NCBI GenBank assembly: GCA_964213345.1
Contig: CAXOVX010000005.1
Location: forward strand, 9,813 to 73,812
Origin: CAXOVX01 sp964213345
GTDB taxonomy: Bacteria; Pseudomonadota; Alphaproteobacteria; Rickettsiales; Midichloriaceae
Direction of reading: 5' to 3'
DNA: 64,000 nucleotides
In this document: one piece after another, positions 48,981 through 59,662 of the stretch
How the letters are laid out: each line of letters starts with the position of its first letter
How positions within the stretch are numbered: position 1 is the stretch's first letter
Made by a program: the position numbers and the translations under genes
The notes under the pieces: model-generated
The model's input: only the letters and a program-made list of their open reading frames with translations
Database searches by the model: none
Told to the model about the DNA's origin: nothing

Positions 48981-49553
48981 CTATTTAGCACGTTCTAAAT
49001 ACTCCTTGCTGTTGGTATTTACCATCACTCTATCTCCTACATTAATAAACTGCGGAACCATGATACGCACCCCGTTCTCTAGAATTGCAGGCTTAAATGA
49101 AGAAGTAATAGTCTGTCCCTTTATAGCAGGCTCACACTCAGCTATTGCAACCTCAATTACTTCTGGCAAGCTGGCAACAATCGGTTTTTCATTGTAATTT
49201 TCGATTGTAACTGTAATTCCCTCATGCAAGAAAGGTAACTGCTCTCGGTAAAATAGCCCATTATCCACTTCAATCTGCTCAAAAGTTTCAAGATTCATTA
49301 GCATAATACGTTGAGAAGATTCATCAGAATACAGATATTGATATTCAACCTGGTCTAATTGCGCCTTTTCTACATTTTCACTACTCCTAAATCTAACGTT
49401 TAGTTTAGTCCCCCCTCTTATCTCTTTCATTTCCACTTGCATGTAAGCCCCACCTTTGCCCGGCTGTGTATGCATTGTCTTAAGTACAATCCACAATTTA
49501 CCTTCATGCTCTAATACATTTCCTATACGTATGTTATTTGCATCTATTTTCAT
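48981..49553 (-). CDS. efp: translation elongation factor P
   Basis: EF-P relieves ribosome stalling at polyproline. MKIDANNIRIGNVLEHEGKL is the typical N-terminus, with the modifiable Lys33 in QPGKGGAYMQ. ATG 49553 has AAGG four bases upstream; the in-frame ATG 16 codons earlier is less likely. The product has 190 residues in three beta domains. It is the first gene of the efp-trpS-lptE operon. Confidence 0.96.
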   Translation of the reverse strand: MKIDANNIRIGNVLEHEGKLWIVLKTMHTQPGKGGAYMQVEMKEIRGGTKLNVRFRSSENVEKAQLDQVEYQYLYSDESSQRIMLMNLETFEQIEVDNGLFYREQLPFLHEGITVTIENYNEKPIVASLPEVIEVAIAECEPAIKGQTITSSFKPAILENGVRIMVPQFINVGDRVMVNTNSKEYLERAK

Positions 49554-49798
49554 TGACCTTCTCGCACATAAATTGGTTAGAATCTTTTCTGTAATATACA
49601 CCTTTAGATGAAATACCTAAAAAAACCAAGTAGTTAATTGCGATGTACTTGCTGCAAAAAATCTCGTTGTACCAAAAATTTGCCGGTATAGCTGTATAAA
49701 AAAGGATGTTTATCAAAATTTTTCTCATCAACGAGATTTTTTGGTCCCAAAGAATAGTGGTGTATTATATGAATGCACAAACGAAGGAGGAAAAGCTT

Positions 49799-49905
49799 AT
49801 GGGCAAGTATTACATGAGTGCACCAGGACAACAAAGGCAGTGCGTAGAGGAATAGGGTCATGTAAAGAGAGGTTAGTGAGAGCGGACAAAAGCTTAACGT
49901 TAACC
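49799..49905 (+). mobile_element. IS481-like transposase N-terminal remnant
   Basis: GGAGG is followed by ATG 49799 and, after one frameshift, GQVLHECTRTTKAVRRGI, which resembles the IS481 N-terminus (MGKxLHExAxTTxAVRRAIQ). The frame then runs on without further similarity. Only about 35 residues can be assigned. Confidence 0.5.
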
Positions 49906-50035
49906 CTAAACGATCACAAAAATTATTTTGCCAACTATGAATATAAAGGCTGGTACCGGCTTTCAAGGATTACAAAAAACTACATCTATATCAGGGATTT
50001 ATAATTTCGAGTTGAATTTTTGGTTACGTAAGAGG

Positions 50036-50098
50036 TCTATGCTCTGTATGTTTTTTGCATTTCATTATGCGTAAGCGAGTTTTGGAAGAAGTCTAATG
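50036..50098 (+). repeat. R2 repeat copy 3
   Basis: ATGCTCTGTATGTTTTTTGC, then CATTATGCGTAAGCGAG and GGAAGAAGTCTAATG match copies 1 and 2. It lies in the gap between efp/IS481 and the phasin terminator. Confidence 0.7.
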
Positions 50099-50146
50099 TA
50101 CAAACAACGGTTATAACTGTTGATGGAACGAAAAGGAGTGCGTTCA

Positions 50147-50197
50147 TAAAAAAAATACGAGCCTCAGAATACGCCAAACGAAGCACACTGAGACTCG
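50147..50197 (-). terminator. rho-independent terminator of the phasin gene
   Basis: On the minus strand CGAGTCTCAG pairs with CTGAGGCTCG (50188-50197 with 50158-50167; one mismatch, 20-base loop), followed by TATTTTTTTTAT. It lies 36 bases after the phasin stop codon. Confidence 0.75.
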
Positions 50198-50232
50198 CGC
50201 TCTATGAAACCAGACCACAAATCACGGAGTTT

Positions 50233-50658
50233 TTAATTGCAACCTGCTTTCTTTTGAGGAGTACCTGTGGCAGCCCCACTACATGTTGATGTCGACTGTG
50301 CTGATTTTTTTGCCTCTGATGCAGCATCACAACAAACGTTAGAATACATATCCGAGCACTCATGCATCAAGTTACTTGTGTTTTTAAAAAGGCTGTCCAT
50401 GAGCTCACAGTACCCATGCCACCCTTCTTTTGCGAAACTAAGGTACTCTTTTTGCATATGATCTGCGGCACAATTAGCTGCAGACGCTTTTTTCACAGCA
50501 TCAAAGCAATTTTGAGTTTGCTTTTGCGTAAATTCAGCAAATACACCAGCTGCCTGTTGCAAGTACTGCATATATCTTTGTTGCATGCTGGCCATAAATT
50601 CTGCCCCTTTCGATGTAAATGACATCAATTGAGCGGGGTGTGGAAAAAAGTGATTCAT
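50233..50658 (-). CDS. phasin-like polyhydroxyalkanoate granule protein
   Basis: The 141-residue product is mostly amphipathic helix with a phasin-type pattern (KGAEFMASMQQRYMQYLQQA; FAEFTQKQTQNCFDAVKKAS). Phasins coat PHA granules, which agrees with phaC at 21.7-23.6 kb. The C-terminal part is unusual in its Cys content (nine Cys in all, with CCDAASEAKK and STCSGAATGTPQKKAGC). It is a single-gene unit with its own terminator. Assignment is by pattern; a short helical protein can mimic phasins. Confidence 0.75.
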   Translation of the reverse strand: MNHFFPHPAQLMSFTSKGAEFMASMQQRYMQYLQQAAGVFAEFTQKQTQNCFDAVKKASAANCAADHMQKEYLSFAKEGWHGYCELMDSLFKNTSNLMHECSDMYSNVCCDAASEAKKSAQSTSTCSGAATGTPQKKAGCN

Positions 50659-50895
50659 TTTTTTTACCTCAAACTATAACATGGATATCAATACCCATCA
50701 CAGGTAACATCATATACTGTAATGGAATTTTGTGCAATGCAATATATAAATTTATTTGCTATATGAGTATTTGCAAATAGAGTGGGCTATTCGTGAGCTA
50801 CAGACCTTTGCCTAACACTGAGTTATTGCTTGACCAAAATATTCTAAGTTTATAGTATAAAACTCGTATTAAGTTTAAATTTAGGTGTATTTAAA

Positions 50896-53694
50896 TTGAA
50901 AAAATATACTGTAGTTCTTACTCTAATTTTTCTCAGCATGATTCTGGGAGGCGGGTTGTTTGTATCTCACTTCATAGCGTTTAATCAGTATAAAAAGGTG
51001 TTTCAAGAGTATGCAGCAGAAAAATACAATATAGACGTTAATGTAAAGAACGATGTTCACGTCGTGTTTTTACCGCATCCGTATTTGAGTTTGGATAATG
51101 TTAGTGTTAGATATCGTGATGTTTTAATGCTGTATGCAAAGAATGTTCAGATAAAAATTTCGCTACGCGATTTATTTACGTGGAAGACTGGCCCAAATGT
51201 TGAAAAAATTATATTCAATCATGGAATTTTATCTGGAGAAATAGGATTGCACTATCTACAGACAGTATTTTCTGAAAAAAAACTTACAACGTACTTCATG
51301 GATTTTAATGATCTTGAAATCAGTACAAAAAAGCACAAACAAGGAGGATTCAAAAATCTGCTACACGTAAAATCACTTCAATCCATGTATAACGAGGGTA
51401 GCTCATTAGCCCTTGAAGGCATTGTGGGGTATAATAATGCTTATAATCACATATCTTTTGACATAAGTGATGTGTATTCATCAGTAGCTCGTATGCAACT
51501 TGTTTGCAAATCAGATAGAATGACTGCCAGTTTTGTAAGTAATAATTTTGATTTAGAAAATTTTAGCAAAATGTACGGGACGTTAAGCGTAAAATTGAAA
51601 AACGCAGAAATACTTCCTAATGCACTAATAGATGAAAAAAATAATAAAGATGAATTGGTTTTGTACAGTGATGTTACTTTACTACTTCCTACTAAAACAA
51701 TACTTTTTTCTAATTTTAGCATTTCATCTAATGCAATTGAAAACTTAAAGGGAAAAATATTTCTCGATGTACTGGATAGTGGTATCGAGATTAGAGGGTG
51801 TGTTAGTGTCAAAAAATTGAATTTTGACGTTAGCACTGCGACAAAACAGGAGTACTATTTTTGGCAAGATATCATGAATGTTGTACTTAACGGGTTTAAT
51901 ATGCGTGATGTAAGCATGCTCAATAACGTTACTGCTGCTATCGATTTTAGTGCAGAAAAGATTGTTGTAGCAAATGAGGTAATACTGAATACCAGTCTTA
52001 GTTTGGATATATTTAAAGGGGTAGGGCTTTTAAATGCATTATCTGCAGAATTACCAGGATCAACCGCAATTAATTTGTGGGGAACGATCTCCCATAATAG
52101 CATTAGACCTAAATTCATTGGTAATGTAAATTTAAAAAGCAAAAATTTTGCTGCTTTTGTGGTTTGGAGTGGTATTCCCCAGAAATTTAAACAAGTTGTA
52201 AGCGATAATTTTAGCACTGCTACAATGACAGCTAAGATATACTTGATCCCATCTTTAGTGAAATTGTTTGATATTGAAGTTGGTATTGGGGGAGCAACTA
52301 AAATTCAGGGAGTATTGAAATTTGCTAAAACTGAAAGTCAAACGATAGCTATATATTCCACATTATATGTGGATAAAATAAATCTAGATAAATTGCAGAT
52401 AGGCGATTTCTTTGATCACTACTTCGCTTTACTTTATGCAGCTGATTCTGATAAATCTGGAGAAGCTCACTTTAAGCTGCTTAACAATTATATGTTTTTA
52501 AGAACGTGGGCTTTTCCTGTGCACTTAAAGTTAGTGGTGGATAGATGTTTGTTAAAAACGTTAGAATTACGGAATATCAGTACAGAGGTATCAATAAATA
52601 GCAACAACTTTCGGCTTGCAAATTTCAGTATCAACACTGAATTGCTAAAGGCAAGCGGTGATTTTAGTATGTCTTTACCTACTCTTCGTCCCAAAATTGT
52701 AGCCAATATCAAATTTGAAGATTTAGATTTGCAAGTGCTTGCGAAGCTTTTTCCCACAAAAGAGCAATTAAGTCAAGATGCTACCAATATTATTAACACA
52801 ACTGAATTTTCAAACATCGATATTGAGCCTACCCCTCATCAAAATTTTAATTTTTTCTCTATGGCTCATTATGATGGTAAAATTAACGTAAGTGCTGGTA
52901 GAATAAAGGTAAATCAGGATATTAATTTGGAAAAATTGAATTTTGCGTTACTTTTTAACAATGGAGTCATCAGCCTAAAAGAAATGAAAGCCAATGCTTT
53001 CAATGGAAGTTTTGTTCTTGCGGGGAATGCTATAATATCTGAAACTATTCCACGTATGGACTGCATTTTTTCCCTAAATAGCATCAATCCCAATAGAATA
53101 CTACATTTCATCACCGGATTAGACAAGATAAACGGCTACATGAATATCAACGGAGTGTCTAATACGTATGGTAATGATATGCCTACTTTACGCAGCAATC
53201 TGGATGGCAACATTATATTTGCCGGAAAAATGATAACATGGAATGGATTTAATTTGGACTCAATTGTTGCGCTTGTCGATTCAGAAGACTGGAGTGATCC
53301 CAGTGCTAACATTGCAGATGCGATAACTCAGGTAAATAGCCATTTTGACAGAGGTAGTAGTTTATTTGACGATTTACAAGGTAGTATCAAGATACAAGAT
53401 GGGGTCGCGAGTATGAGTGATATTAAAATCGCTAACAATAGATTGAGTGGCATATTTGCCGCTAATTATGATGTGAGCAGTAATTTTATCAATTCTATTG
53501 CGATTTTTTCTTTTATGCCTGTAAATGGTGTAGTGCCTCTAAGCATCAACCTAAGCAGCAATGGGCAGTTATCTGATAAATATAGTACGAAGTTTAATGC
53601 TCAGGCATTACTAGATTTTATAGGAAGACAAGCCAACTCACATGGTGATTCAGTTGTATCTGAACCATCTACGTTGCGCGATCGCTTATCTTAA
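50896..53694 (+). CDS. AsmA-like inner-membrane protein
   Basis: One N-terminal membrane segment (VVLTLIFLSMILGGGLFVSH) is followed by a very long periplasmic region. It begins with the AsmA-type block VHVVFLPHPYLSLDNVSVRY, and the C-terminal AsmA_2-like part has SGIFAANYDVSSNF and GVVPLSINLSSNGQ. AsmA proteins are bridge-like and are thought to move lipids between membranes. The start codon is TTG at 50896, since no in-frame ATG exists between it and the upstream stop at about 50845. The length is 932 residues. It is 226 bases upstream of the first VirB6-like gene. Confidence 0.85.
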   Translation: MKKYTVVLTLIFLSMILGGGLFVSHFIAFNQYKKVFQEYAAEKYNIDVNVKNDVHVVFLPHPYLSLDNVSVRYRDVLMLYAKNVQIKISLRDLFTWKTGPNVEKIIFNHGILSGEIGLHYLQTVFSEKKLTTYFMDFNDLEISTKKHKQGGFKNLLHVKSLQSMYNEGSSLALEGIVGYNNAYNHISFDISDVYSSVARMQLVCKSDRMTASFVSNNFDLENFSKMYGTLSVKLKNAEILPNALIDEKNNKDELVLYSDVTLLLPTKTILFSNFSISSNAIENLKGKIFLDVLDSGIEIRGCVSVKKLNFDVSTATKQEYYFWQDIMNVVLNGFNMRDVSMLNNVTAAIDFSAEKIVVANEVILNTSLSLDIFKGVGLLNALSAELPGSTAINLWGTISHNSIRPKFIGNVNLKSKNFAAFVVWSGIPQKFKQVVSDNFSTATMTAKIYLIPSLVKLFDIEVGIGGATKIQGVLKFAKTESQTIAIYSTLYVDKINLDKLQIGDFFDHYFALLYAADSDKSGEAHFKLLNNYMFLRTWAFPVHLKLVVDRCLLKTLELRNISTEVSINSNNFRLANFSINTELLKASGDFSMSLPTLRPKIVANIKFEDLDLQVLAKLFPTKEQLSQDATNIINTTEFSNIDIEPTPHQNFNFFSMAHYDGKINVSAGRIKVNQDINLEKLNFALLFNNGVISLKEMKANAFNGSFVLAGNAIISETIPRMDCIFSLNSINPNRILHFITGLDKINGYMNINGVSNTYGNDMPTLRSNLDGNIIFAGKMITWNGFNLDSIVALVDSEDWSDPSANIADAITQVNSHFDRGSSLFDDLQGSIKIQDGVASMSDIKIANNRLSGIFAANYDVSSNFINSIAIFSFMPVNGVVPLSINLSSNGQLSDKYSTKFNAQALLDFIGRQANSHGDSVVSEPSTLRDRLS

Positions 53695-53920
53695 ATTTTA
53701 TGGTTGGGGGTTCTTGCGCATCACAAAATGAGTATATGCAAATATATGGAACTGAGTTTTAACAGCATAATTACGAAATGTGATTTGTATGGATTGAGAA
53801 AAATAATTAGTGTACCCTCTAAGAGTTAGTGTTGCGCAATATCCTGTAAAGCAGTGCAGCTGGGGTGTTGCGTAAGTTGTTGGATCAAAAAAAGTGGTAC
53901 ATAGGTAAGTCTGATTTTGT

Positions 53921-56599
53921 ATGCCGCCATTGTTAGGGACAGTACGTACATTATGCAATTTTAAGTACATTATTTTTGTATTGGTTTTTTGCTGCCTGTT
54001 TTCCATGCTCTTCTCTAAGAAAGCGGTGGCGTATGATACTAAGGCAGATTGGCAAGAAGGTACTAGCTTCAGCGATTGTGATGATAAAAGCTCTCTTGCT
54101 AAAGTAATTTGTGTAATAACAGACATTGTAAAGCTTCTTGGACAGTGTTTTATCAGTCAAATACAGTACTTTGGGATAGACTATGATAATAGCTGTATAC
54201 CTAGTACAATGCCCCCAGATAAAGATACTTATTGTAATGGGAGCAAAGGGGCTGATGGACCGGTGATAGCAAAAGTGTTAGCGAGTATCATTGATGCTAT
54301 AATGGACAATGCATGGCTCATAATTGTGGCAATAGCGGCTATTGCAGTTCTTAGTATAATACCAGGTATTAATCTTATCATCTACACAATAATTGGACGC
54401 GACCTCTTGATGATATTAAATCTGTGCACTAATAGTTATATTATAGCACCACATGAGTATGTTAACGAAAAAGAAAAAAGACACTGTAAATGTACCGCTG
54501 CTACCGGTACAGAAAAAAGTAAAGTTATTAAAGATAAAGATCTAGATAAAAGATGTGTAACCGATAAAGATGGTTATTGCGATACTAAATACTGCAAATT
54601 CACGTCGCTAGAGTTACCATTTTTTTACAAATGTAAAAGGGGGGAATATGGTGATATGGGAGATTTATATTGCAAAAATCCAGATTTACTAAAAGTGGCC
54701 GAAACATATGGTGATATGGTAGGAAGCTTAACGATCGGTAGAAGGAGTTTTTGGAGTGCGATAGGGCTTTCTAGCTCTTCAGATGTTGTAAAAACATTAT
54801 CTAGGGATGACATCAAAGGAGGGAGGGTTGTGAACGTAGTAGGTGATAATTGGACTTTAGAACCCAATGCTGAAATAGCTGGATATTATCGCTTAAATAG
54901 TGGCAAAGTACAGCTTTGCGCTGGAGTTACGAATATGTGGTTATTTTCATTCCTTGTGGGATGTACATATGTTCCACCGCCATCAGAAAAGATATATAGT
55001 CATAATACCTCTTTTGTCGATAAAACCAGATGCAGATATTTCCGTGATAGTAGAACGGATTTGAAGTCACTTGGTGTGGCGTTGGGTAATTTAACAGAGA
55101 ATGGATCTTATGCCTCTGTACCCCGGTTCTTGCAAAGCGATATGCATATTACTAGTACTGTAGTAGGGTGTATAGAAGATTTATTAGTACAAGTTATGGT
55201 TGCTCCTGACGATACTACGCAAACAAAATCTGTATTACATACTGCGCAAATGGCTATGAAGCAAATTGTAATGGCCGTGTTAACGCTATACATATGCTTA
55301 GTGGGATTGAAGATCATGACATCTGCGAATCCTCCGTCAATGAAGGAATCTGTGGTGTATATAGTAAAATTGGTTCTGGTGCTGTATCTTGGGCTGGGCA
55401 ATATTTGGTATTCTCCAATCAATAAGGCAGAAAAATCCGATAAACTGGGTTTATATCCAGTTTTAATGAGTACAATGGAGACCATTGCAGGGTTGTTTAT
55501 GCAAGCTACAGATTACAGTGATCCTATAAGGATGTGCTATTATCCACAAGGTACATCCTCTGGTGATGAAACCTCCAATAATCTGCTTTTGAGCAAATAT
55601 GCAGATTCTAATGCATTAAAAATTTCTGGTACACTTTTAGACAACACGTCTAGTCCGTATAATTTGGATCATAATGAGAATAATCCTAAGGTAATGCTAT
55701 CGGTATGGGACTATATAGATTGTAGGCTAGTTAATTATTGGAATTTAAATTCATGCAATTACGGCATAAGTGGATTTATCGCTTTCTGGTTCATTGGCAC
55801 AGCTATGCTGTTTTCTGGGCCTATGGGCTTTATGTTAGCCATACTTTCGTTTATTTATGTTGTGTTGCTGAGTTCAATAATTTTCACCTTTGTACATATC
55901 ACGATTCTCTGCATTTTTACTGTCACTCTCTTAGTATTGGTGGCTCCAATCATGGTTTGCTTCTTATTGTTCGAGCAAACTAAAGGTATATTCGATAACT
56001 GGGCTAAAGCTATTTTGGGATACACACTGTACCCCGGATTATTGTTTGCATTTGTAGCACTGATACTTGTTACTATCGATTCTATGTTTTATGGAGATCC
56101 AAAAATATTACACGATCTTATAAAGCAAAATTGCCATAACTATAGTTGTGATTACAATGTTATATGCAAGGATCCTACAATGGCGGCTTCGATGTATTGT
56201 GGCATAATGAAAACGATAGGGGATAAAAAAAGTTTGAATAATTGCAGTGTAACACTTAGCAAAATGGTTGATAGCATGACGACTAATTTCAGTATCCCAC
56301 TTATAGGTAATTTTACAGTTCTTATTAATGATGTTACTACAACTTTTTATCCATTAATGCTAAGAGTGGCCCTATGTGTGTTGGTATTCTATCTGTTTAC
56401 AAGTTCTATGATTCAATTCGTCGAGGGACTAGTAGGAGTACACAGCAGCTTATCTAAGGGAGCAGAAATAGATGTGTGGAAGCATGTCAAACGTTCCGGT
56501 AAAATAGCAGCAACAATAGCAATGGCTCCTGTAAAAGGTGCTGCTAAACTTGCTGCTAAACTAAAGGGCAAAGGTGGCGGTGAAACAGGGAAAAAATAA
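53921..56599 (+). CDS. VirB6/TrbL-like type IV secretion protein 1
   Basis: The 892-residue product has a signal-like N-terminus (YIIFVLVFCCLFSMLFSKKA), a membrane pair at ~110-145, a Cys-rich soluble stretch at ~180-320 (HCKCTAATG; CVTDKDGYCDTKYCKF), and a C-terminal polytopic core at ~450-850 (QIVMAVLTLYICLVGLKIMT; LVLVAPIMVCFLLFEQTKGI). The motif LxAPIxxxxxLFxxTKGIFDxW is shared with the next two proteins. It ends in a Lys/Gly-rich tail. VirB6 forms part of the inner-membrane T4SS channel. These long forms are known as rvhB6 in Rickettsiales. Confidence 0.9.
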   Translation: MPPLLGTVRTLCNFKYIIFVLVFCCLFSMLFSKKAVAYDTKADWQEGTSFSDCDDKSSLAKVICVITDIVKLLGQCFISQIQYFGIDYDNSCIPSTMPPDKDTYCNGSKGADGPVIAKVLASIIDAIMDNAWLIIVAIAAIAVLSIIPGINLIIYTIIGRDLLMILNLCTNSYIIAPHEYVNEKEKRHCKCTAATGTEKSKVIKDKDLDKRCVTDKDGYCDTKYCKFTSLELPFFYKCKRGEYGDMGDLYCKNPDLLKVAETYGDMVGSLTIGRRSFWSAIGLSSSSDVVKTLSRDDIKGGRVVNVVGDNWTLEPNAEIAGYYRLNSGKVQLCAGVTNMWLFSFLVGCTYVPPPSEKIYSHNTSFVDKTRCRYFRDSRTDLKSLGVALGNLTENGSYASVPRFLQSDMHITSTVVGCIEDLLVQVMVAPDDTTQTKSVLHTAQMAMKQIVMAVLTLYICLVGLKIMTSANPPSMKESVVYIVKLVLVLYLGLGNIWYSPINKAEKSDKLGLYPVLMSTMETIAGLFMQATDYSDPIRMCYYPQGTSSGDETSNNLLLSKYADSNALKISGTLLDNTSSPYNLDHNENNPKVMLSVWDYIDCRLVNYWNLNSCNYGISGFIAFWFIGTAMLFSGPMGFMLAILSFIYVVLLSSIIFTFVHITILCIFTVTLLVLVAPIMVCFLLFEQTKGIFDNWAKAILGYTLYPGLLFAFVALILVTIDSMFYGDPKILHDLIKQNCHNYSCDYNVICKDPTMAASMYCGIMKTIGDKKSLNNCSVTLSKMVDSMTTNFSIPLIGNFTVLINDVTTTFYPLMLRVALCVLVFYLFTSSMIQFVEGLVGVHSSLSKGAEIDVWKHVKRSGKIAATIAMAPVKGAAKLAAKLKGKGGGETGKK

Positions 56600-56675
56600 A
56601 AATGAGATGATGCAAAAATAGGAAAATGAATATCAGGTATAGGTAGTACATCCAGTGAAAAGCAAATAAAAGTGT

Positions 56676-59615
56676 ATGAGTAGTTTTTTTAGGCGTACGT
56701 ATAAATATTTTGTCGCATTAATGGTATTTCTTTGTAGTTTTGTTTTATATTTTGTAAATCAAGCTATGGCTGATGTGATCAATGGTGGTGGTTTTGGAAT
56801 TGGTGGAAAAGCACCCAGGGTGTATGAATCTTGTGTTTTTGGATATGAAACAAATGACTTAGATAATATGCTTAATGCTTTACCATCTATCATAACAGTA
56901 AAACCACTAGGAAGTGTTTGTTACCAACGATGCCAAAGAGTATGCAGTGAAGCATTTGGTATCGCAACATCAAATGACTCCAACAAAAATTCAGATGCAA
57001 AAGATCAAAAAAATATTCTTGCTATAAATAAGGATTTAATAGAAAAGTGCATAATTACATGTCAGAGTGGACAGCAGTTCAGTGCCCCAAAAGCGAAAAG
57101 GATATATAAAGATCCAACAAATGCTAATTCTACAAGACCATATAATGAGAGTGAGAATGTTGATGTTGCAGTAAAAGATGTGTGCACCGCTGCAGCAGCA
57201 GATCCTAGTATTACTCCTTCTACGACATCTCCAGATTATATATTTTACAATTCTAACGTAGTAGTGTCATCAGGTGAGCAAGTAAATGTTTACATGGCTA
57301 CTCCTCCTGCGCAAGACAGTATACTACAGGATGATCAGCCTAACACAGTATATTTATGTGGACGAAAGACTGTAATGTTATATCCATCTTTCTATAGTAC
57401 AAAGCGTAATGAATGGTGCTCGGATAATCGCAAATCTTGTCCAAAAGATTCCAGTGAAAGAGATGTATGTACGGGAGCAGCTTCCGGTAGGGCAGATTGT
57501 ACTATGCTAGAACATTGGAATGCAAGGAATGCCGCTTTCACTGATACAGGTATTTATATTAGAGATGGGGATTATTTAAGCATTACTTACAGTGGTAGGT
57601 TTCACTATTATATATCTAGATCTGCTGATCCATCGGCAAATCCGATGCCACAAGATTACATTTTGCAAATAGCTAAATCTACTTCTGATACTCAAAATTT
57701 ACCAGGTAATCTTCTACAATCTTACTCCACGACTGTCCCTCCTCCAAAAGATGAAGAATCTGCTCAAAAAATTGCTGATAGGGAACATGAAGATGTAAAA
57801 GCTAACGATGCACTGGAGAGATTCCTGGGGTTAAAAGGTGCGGTTGTGCCAATAAGTAGTCCATCTGCTTTTAGACAAGACCATAGCATAAATGCAAATT
57901 TATATAACCCCAATGCCTTTAGGATGCACACATTTAGTGGTATACTTAGCAAATATTCAAAACAACAATTTGTTCCACTGCTTTTTAGACATTACGATGA
58001 AGGGAAAGTGGAAAATTGGGGAGATAATCTAGGAGGATATAACGTCAATGTAACATGGAAAGGATGTAAATTTCAAGATGGAGAAAGATTGCAATACAAG
58101 TTCATTGATAACAACGTCATGAAGAATAATAGTGGAGAGGTAGATGTAGAGTTAAATAAGCAAGAGGGCTGGAAAGATGTGCCATGGGAAAAAGCTGAGA
58201 AGGGGCCTTATGGTAGCTCAACATTTTTGCCAGTTCCTGCAGGGAGTACTTCTAAGATGAATTTGTTTTTTAGAATAAAATCACTAACTCAAGCTGAAAT
58301 GAGTTCCACAGGCTTATTAACAGTGTTTCCTGATGCTTATAAGACCTACAATACAAGTGGACAGTATACAATTGGTGTAAAGAAACTGCCAAAACCTGAA
58401 TGTGATGGTTTTATAGCAAAACTTATCAAAAATGAAATTTATACTCCATTATTCGGCAGTTTTGAGGGGAATGCTGGAATAGTAACACAATTTTTTAATT
58501 TGTTTATTACCAATAATATGGTGATTGGTACGATTAAAGCTTTGTTGCTGCTCTATATTACGTATACTGGATTATGTTTTGTGGCCGGTATTTCGCATAT
58601 TACACAAAAAGAAGCGACAGTAAGAATAGTAAAAATTGCAATAGTATTAACATTGCTTAGTTCAAATAGCTGGGATTTTTTTAACACGCGTGTATTTGGT
58701 CTTTTTACAAACGGAATGGTGGAATTAATAGACAATTTAACATACAGCAAAGGCGGAGCGGAGCATCAGAGCGCATCATGCCCTCCACCAATCAATGGTG
58801 AAAAAGAATATAAAACACCAAGGGTGCTAAGCGATTTTCATAAAGTGCTGTCGCAATTATTTAATGAAGTTTTTTGGCAAAAATTTGTGGCTTTGGTATT
58901 TTCCGGTATAGTTGGGTTTGCCATAGGTATTATCGTTTTAGCTGGAGTTTTGGTATACTTTGCATGCATGATCAAAGCAACTATGATATATATAATATCT
59001 TTATTCGGTATAGCATTGTTACTCATGCTGGCTCCATTTTTTATACCGTTAATATTATTTAACTATACTAAGGGAATATTTGATGCGTGGCTAAAACAAC
59101 TAACAGTTTTTACCTTGCAACCGGTGTTTGTTTTTGGTTCTATTTGGTTTTTTCAAAAAATATTAATTATGCTGCTGCAAGTTGCACTAAGCTTCACCAT
59201 GTGCAAGGTATGTCTCTTAGGACTTGTTTTACCTCCATTTATAAATCTCTGTTTGATAAATGTATATCATCCGTTGATGACAAGCCATTCACCAAGCCAT
59301 TTTTCTATTCCGCTTACAAATGTTGCAGAAGCGATATGTCTCATTATCGTTGCGCAGGCTATGTTTGTATTTTGTAGTTTTGCATCTACATTAGCACAAA
59401 GGATTGTTAGCTTCTCAACTCTAGATGCTGGAAGAGTGGGGGCAGTTGGAAATTTTACTGCTCCTATTACAAGTGGAGCTGGTGCTGTGACTCATGGTGC
59501 TGCTGTTGTTACGGGTATGGATAGTGAAAGTAGGAAGATAAGGAGCGATCAAGCAAAAAAAGGCGTAGACGAGAAAAAAGAAAAGAGAGCAAAAAGAGAT
59601 TCGATAGATAGATGA
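56676..59615 (+). CDS. VirB6/TrbL-like type IV secretion protein 2
   Basis: At 979 residues this is the longest of the three. A membrane segment (YFVALMVFLCSFVLYFVNQA) leads to a long Cys-containing N-terminal region of ~600 residues (ESCVFGYETN; CYQRCQRVCSEAFG). The VirB6 core follows at ~625-920 (FNLFITNNMVIGTIKALLLL; LLLMLAPFFIPLILFNYTKG). The N-terminal part is probably exposed outside the membrane. The C-terminus is Lys-rich. Its end overlaps the upstream ATG of the third gene's frame at 59612 by four bases; the likely start of that gene is at 59663. Confidence 0.9.
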   Translation: MSSFFRRTYKYFVALMVFLCSFVLYFVNQAMADVINGGGFGIGGKAPRVYESCVFGYETNDLDNMLNALPSIITVKPLGSVCYQRCQRVCSEAFGIATSNDSNKNSDAKDQKNILAINKDLIEKCIITCQSGQQFSAPKAKRIYKDPTNANSTRPYNESENVDVAVKDVCTAAAADPSITPSTTSPDYIFYNSNVVVSSGEQVNVYMATPPAQDSILQDDQPNTVYLCGRKTVMLYPSFYSTKRNEWCSDNRKSCPKDSSERDVCTGAASGRADCTMLEHWNARNAAFTDTGIYIRDGDYLSITYSGRFHYYISRSADPSANPMPQDYILQIAKSTSDTQNLPGNLLQSYSTTVPPPKDEESAQKIADREHEDVKANDALERFLGLKGAVVPISSPSAFRQDHSINANLYNPNAFRMHTFSGILSKYSKQQFVPLLFRHYDEGKVENWGDNLGGYNVNVTWKGCKFQDGERLQYKFIDNNVMKNNSGEVDVELNKQEGWKDVPWEKAEKGPYGSSTFLPVPAGSTSKMNLFFRIKSLTQAEMSSTGLLTVFPDAYKTYNTSGQYTIGVKKLPKPECDGFIAKLIKNEIYTPLFGSFEGNAGIVTQFFNLFITNNMVIGTIKALLLLYITYTGLCFVAGISHITQKEATVRIVKIAIVLTLLSSNSWDFFNTRVFGLFTNGMVELIDNLTYSKGGAEHQSASCPPPINGEKEYKTPRVLSDFHKVLSQLFNEVFWQKFVALVFSGIVGFAIGIIVLAGVLVYFACMIKATMIYIISLFGIALLLMLAPFFIPLILFNYTKGIFDAWLKQLTVFTLQPVFVFGSIWFFQKILIMLLQVALSFTMCKVCLLGLVLPPFINLCLINVYHPLMTSHSPSHFSIPLTNVAEAICLIIVAQAMFVFCSFASTLAQRIVSFSTLDAGRVGAVGNFTAPITSGAGAVTHGAAVVTGMDSESRKIRSDQAKKGVDEKKEKRAKRDSIDR

Positions 59616-59662
59616 ATAGTATTATAATACAATATTTTTTCAAAGATAGGAGGAGCACATTT

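Noticed and set aside
49741..50004. 87-codon plus-strand frame near efp as a gene
   Set aside because: Only the part at 49799-49905 resembles an IS481 N-terminus; the rest has no similarity, so I call a remnant, not a gene.
50896..53694. AsmA-like protein as part of the type IV secretion system
   Set aside because: AsmA proteins are envelope lipid-transfer proteins and a 226-base gap separates it from the VirB6-like genes, so shared function cannot be claimed from position alone.
53698..54126. 142-codon minus-strand frame before the first VirB6-like gene
   Set aside because: It overlaps the start of the VirB6-like gene on the other strand and has no plausible product; a shadow.
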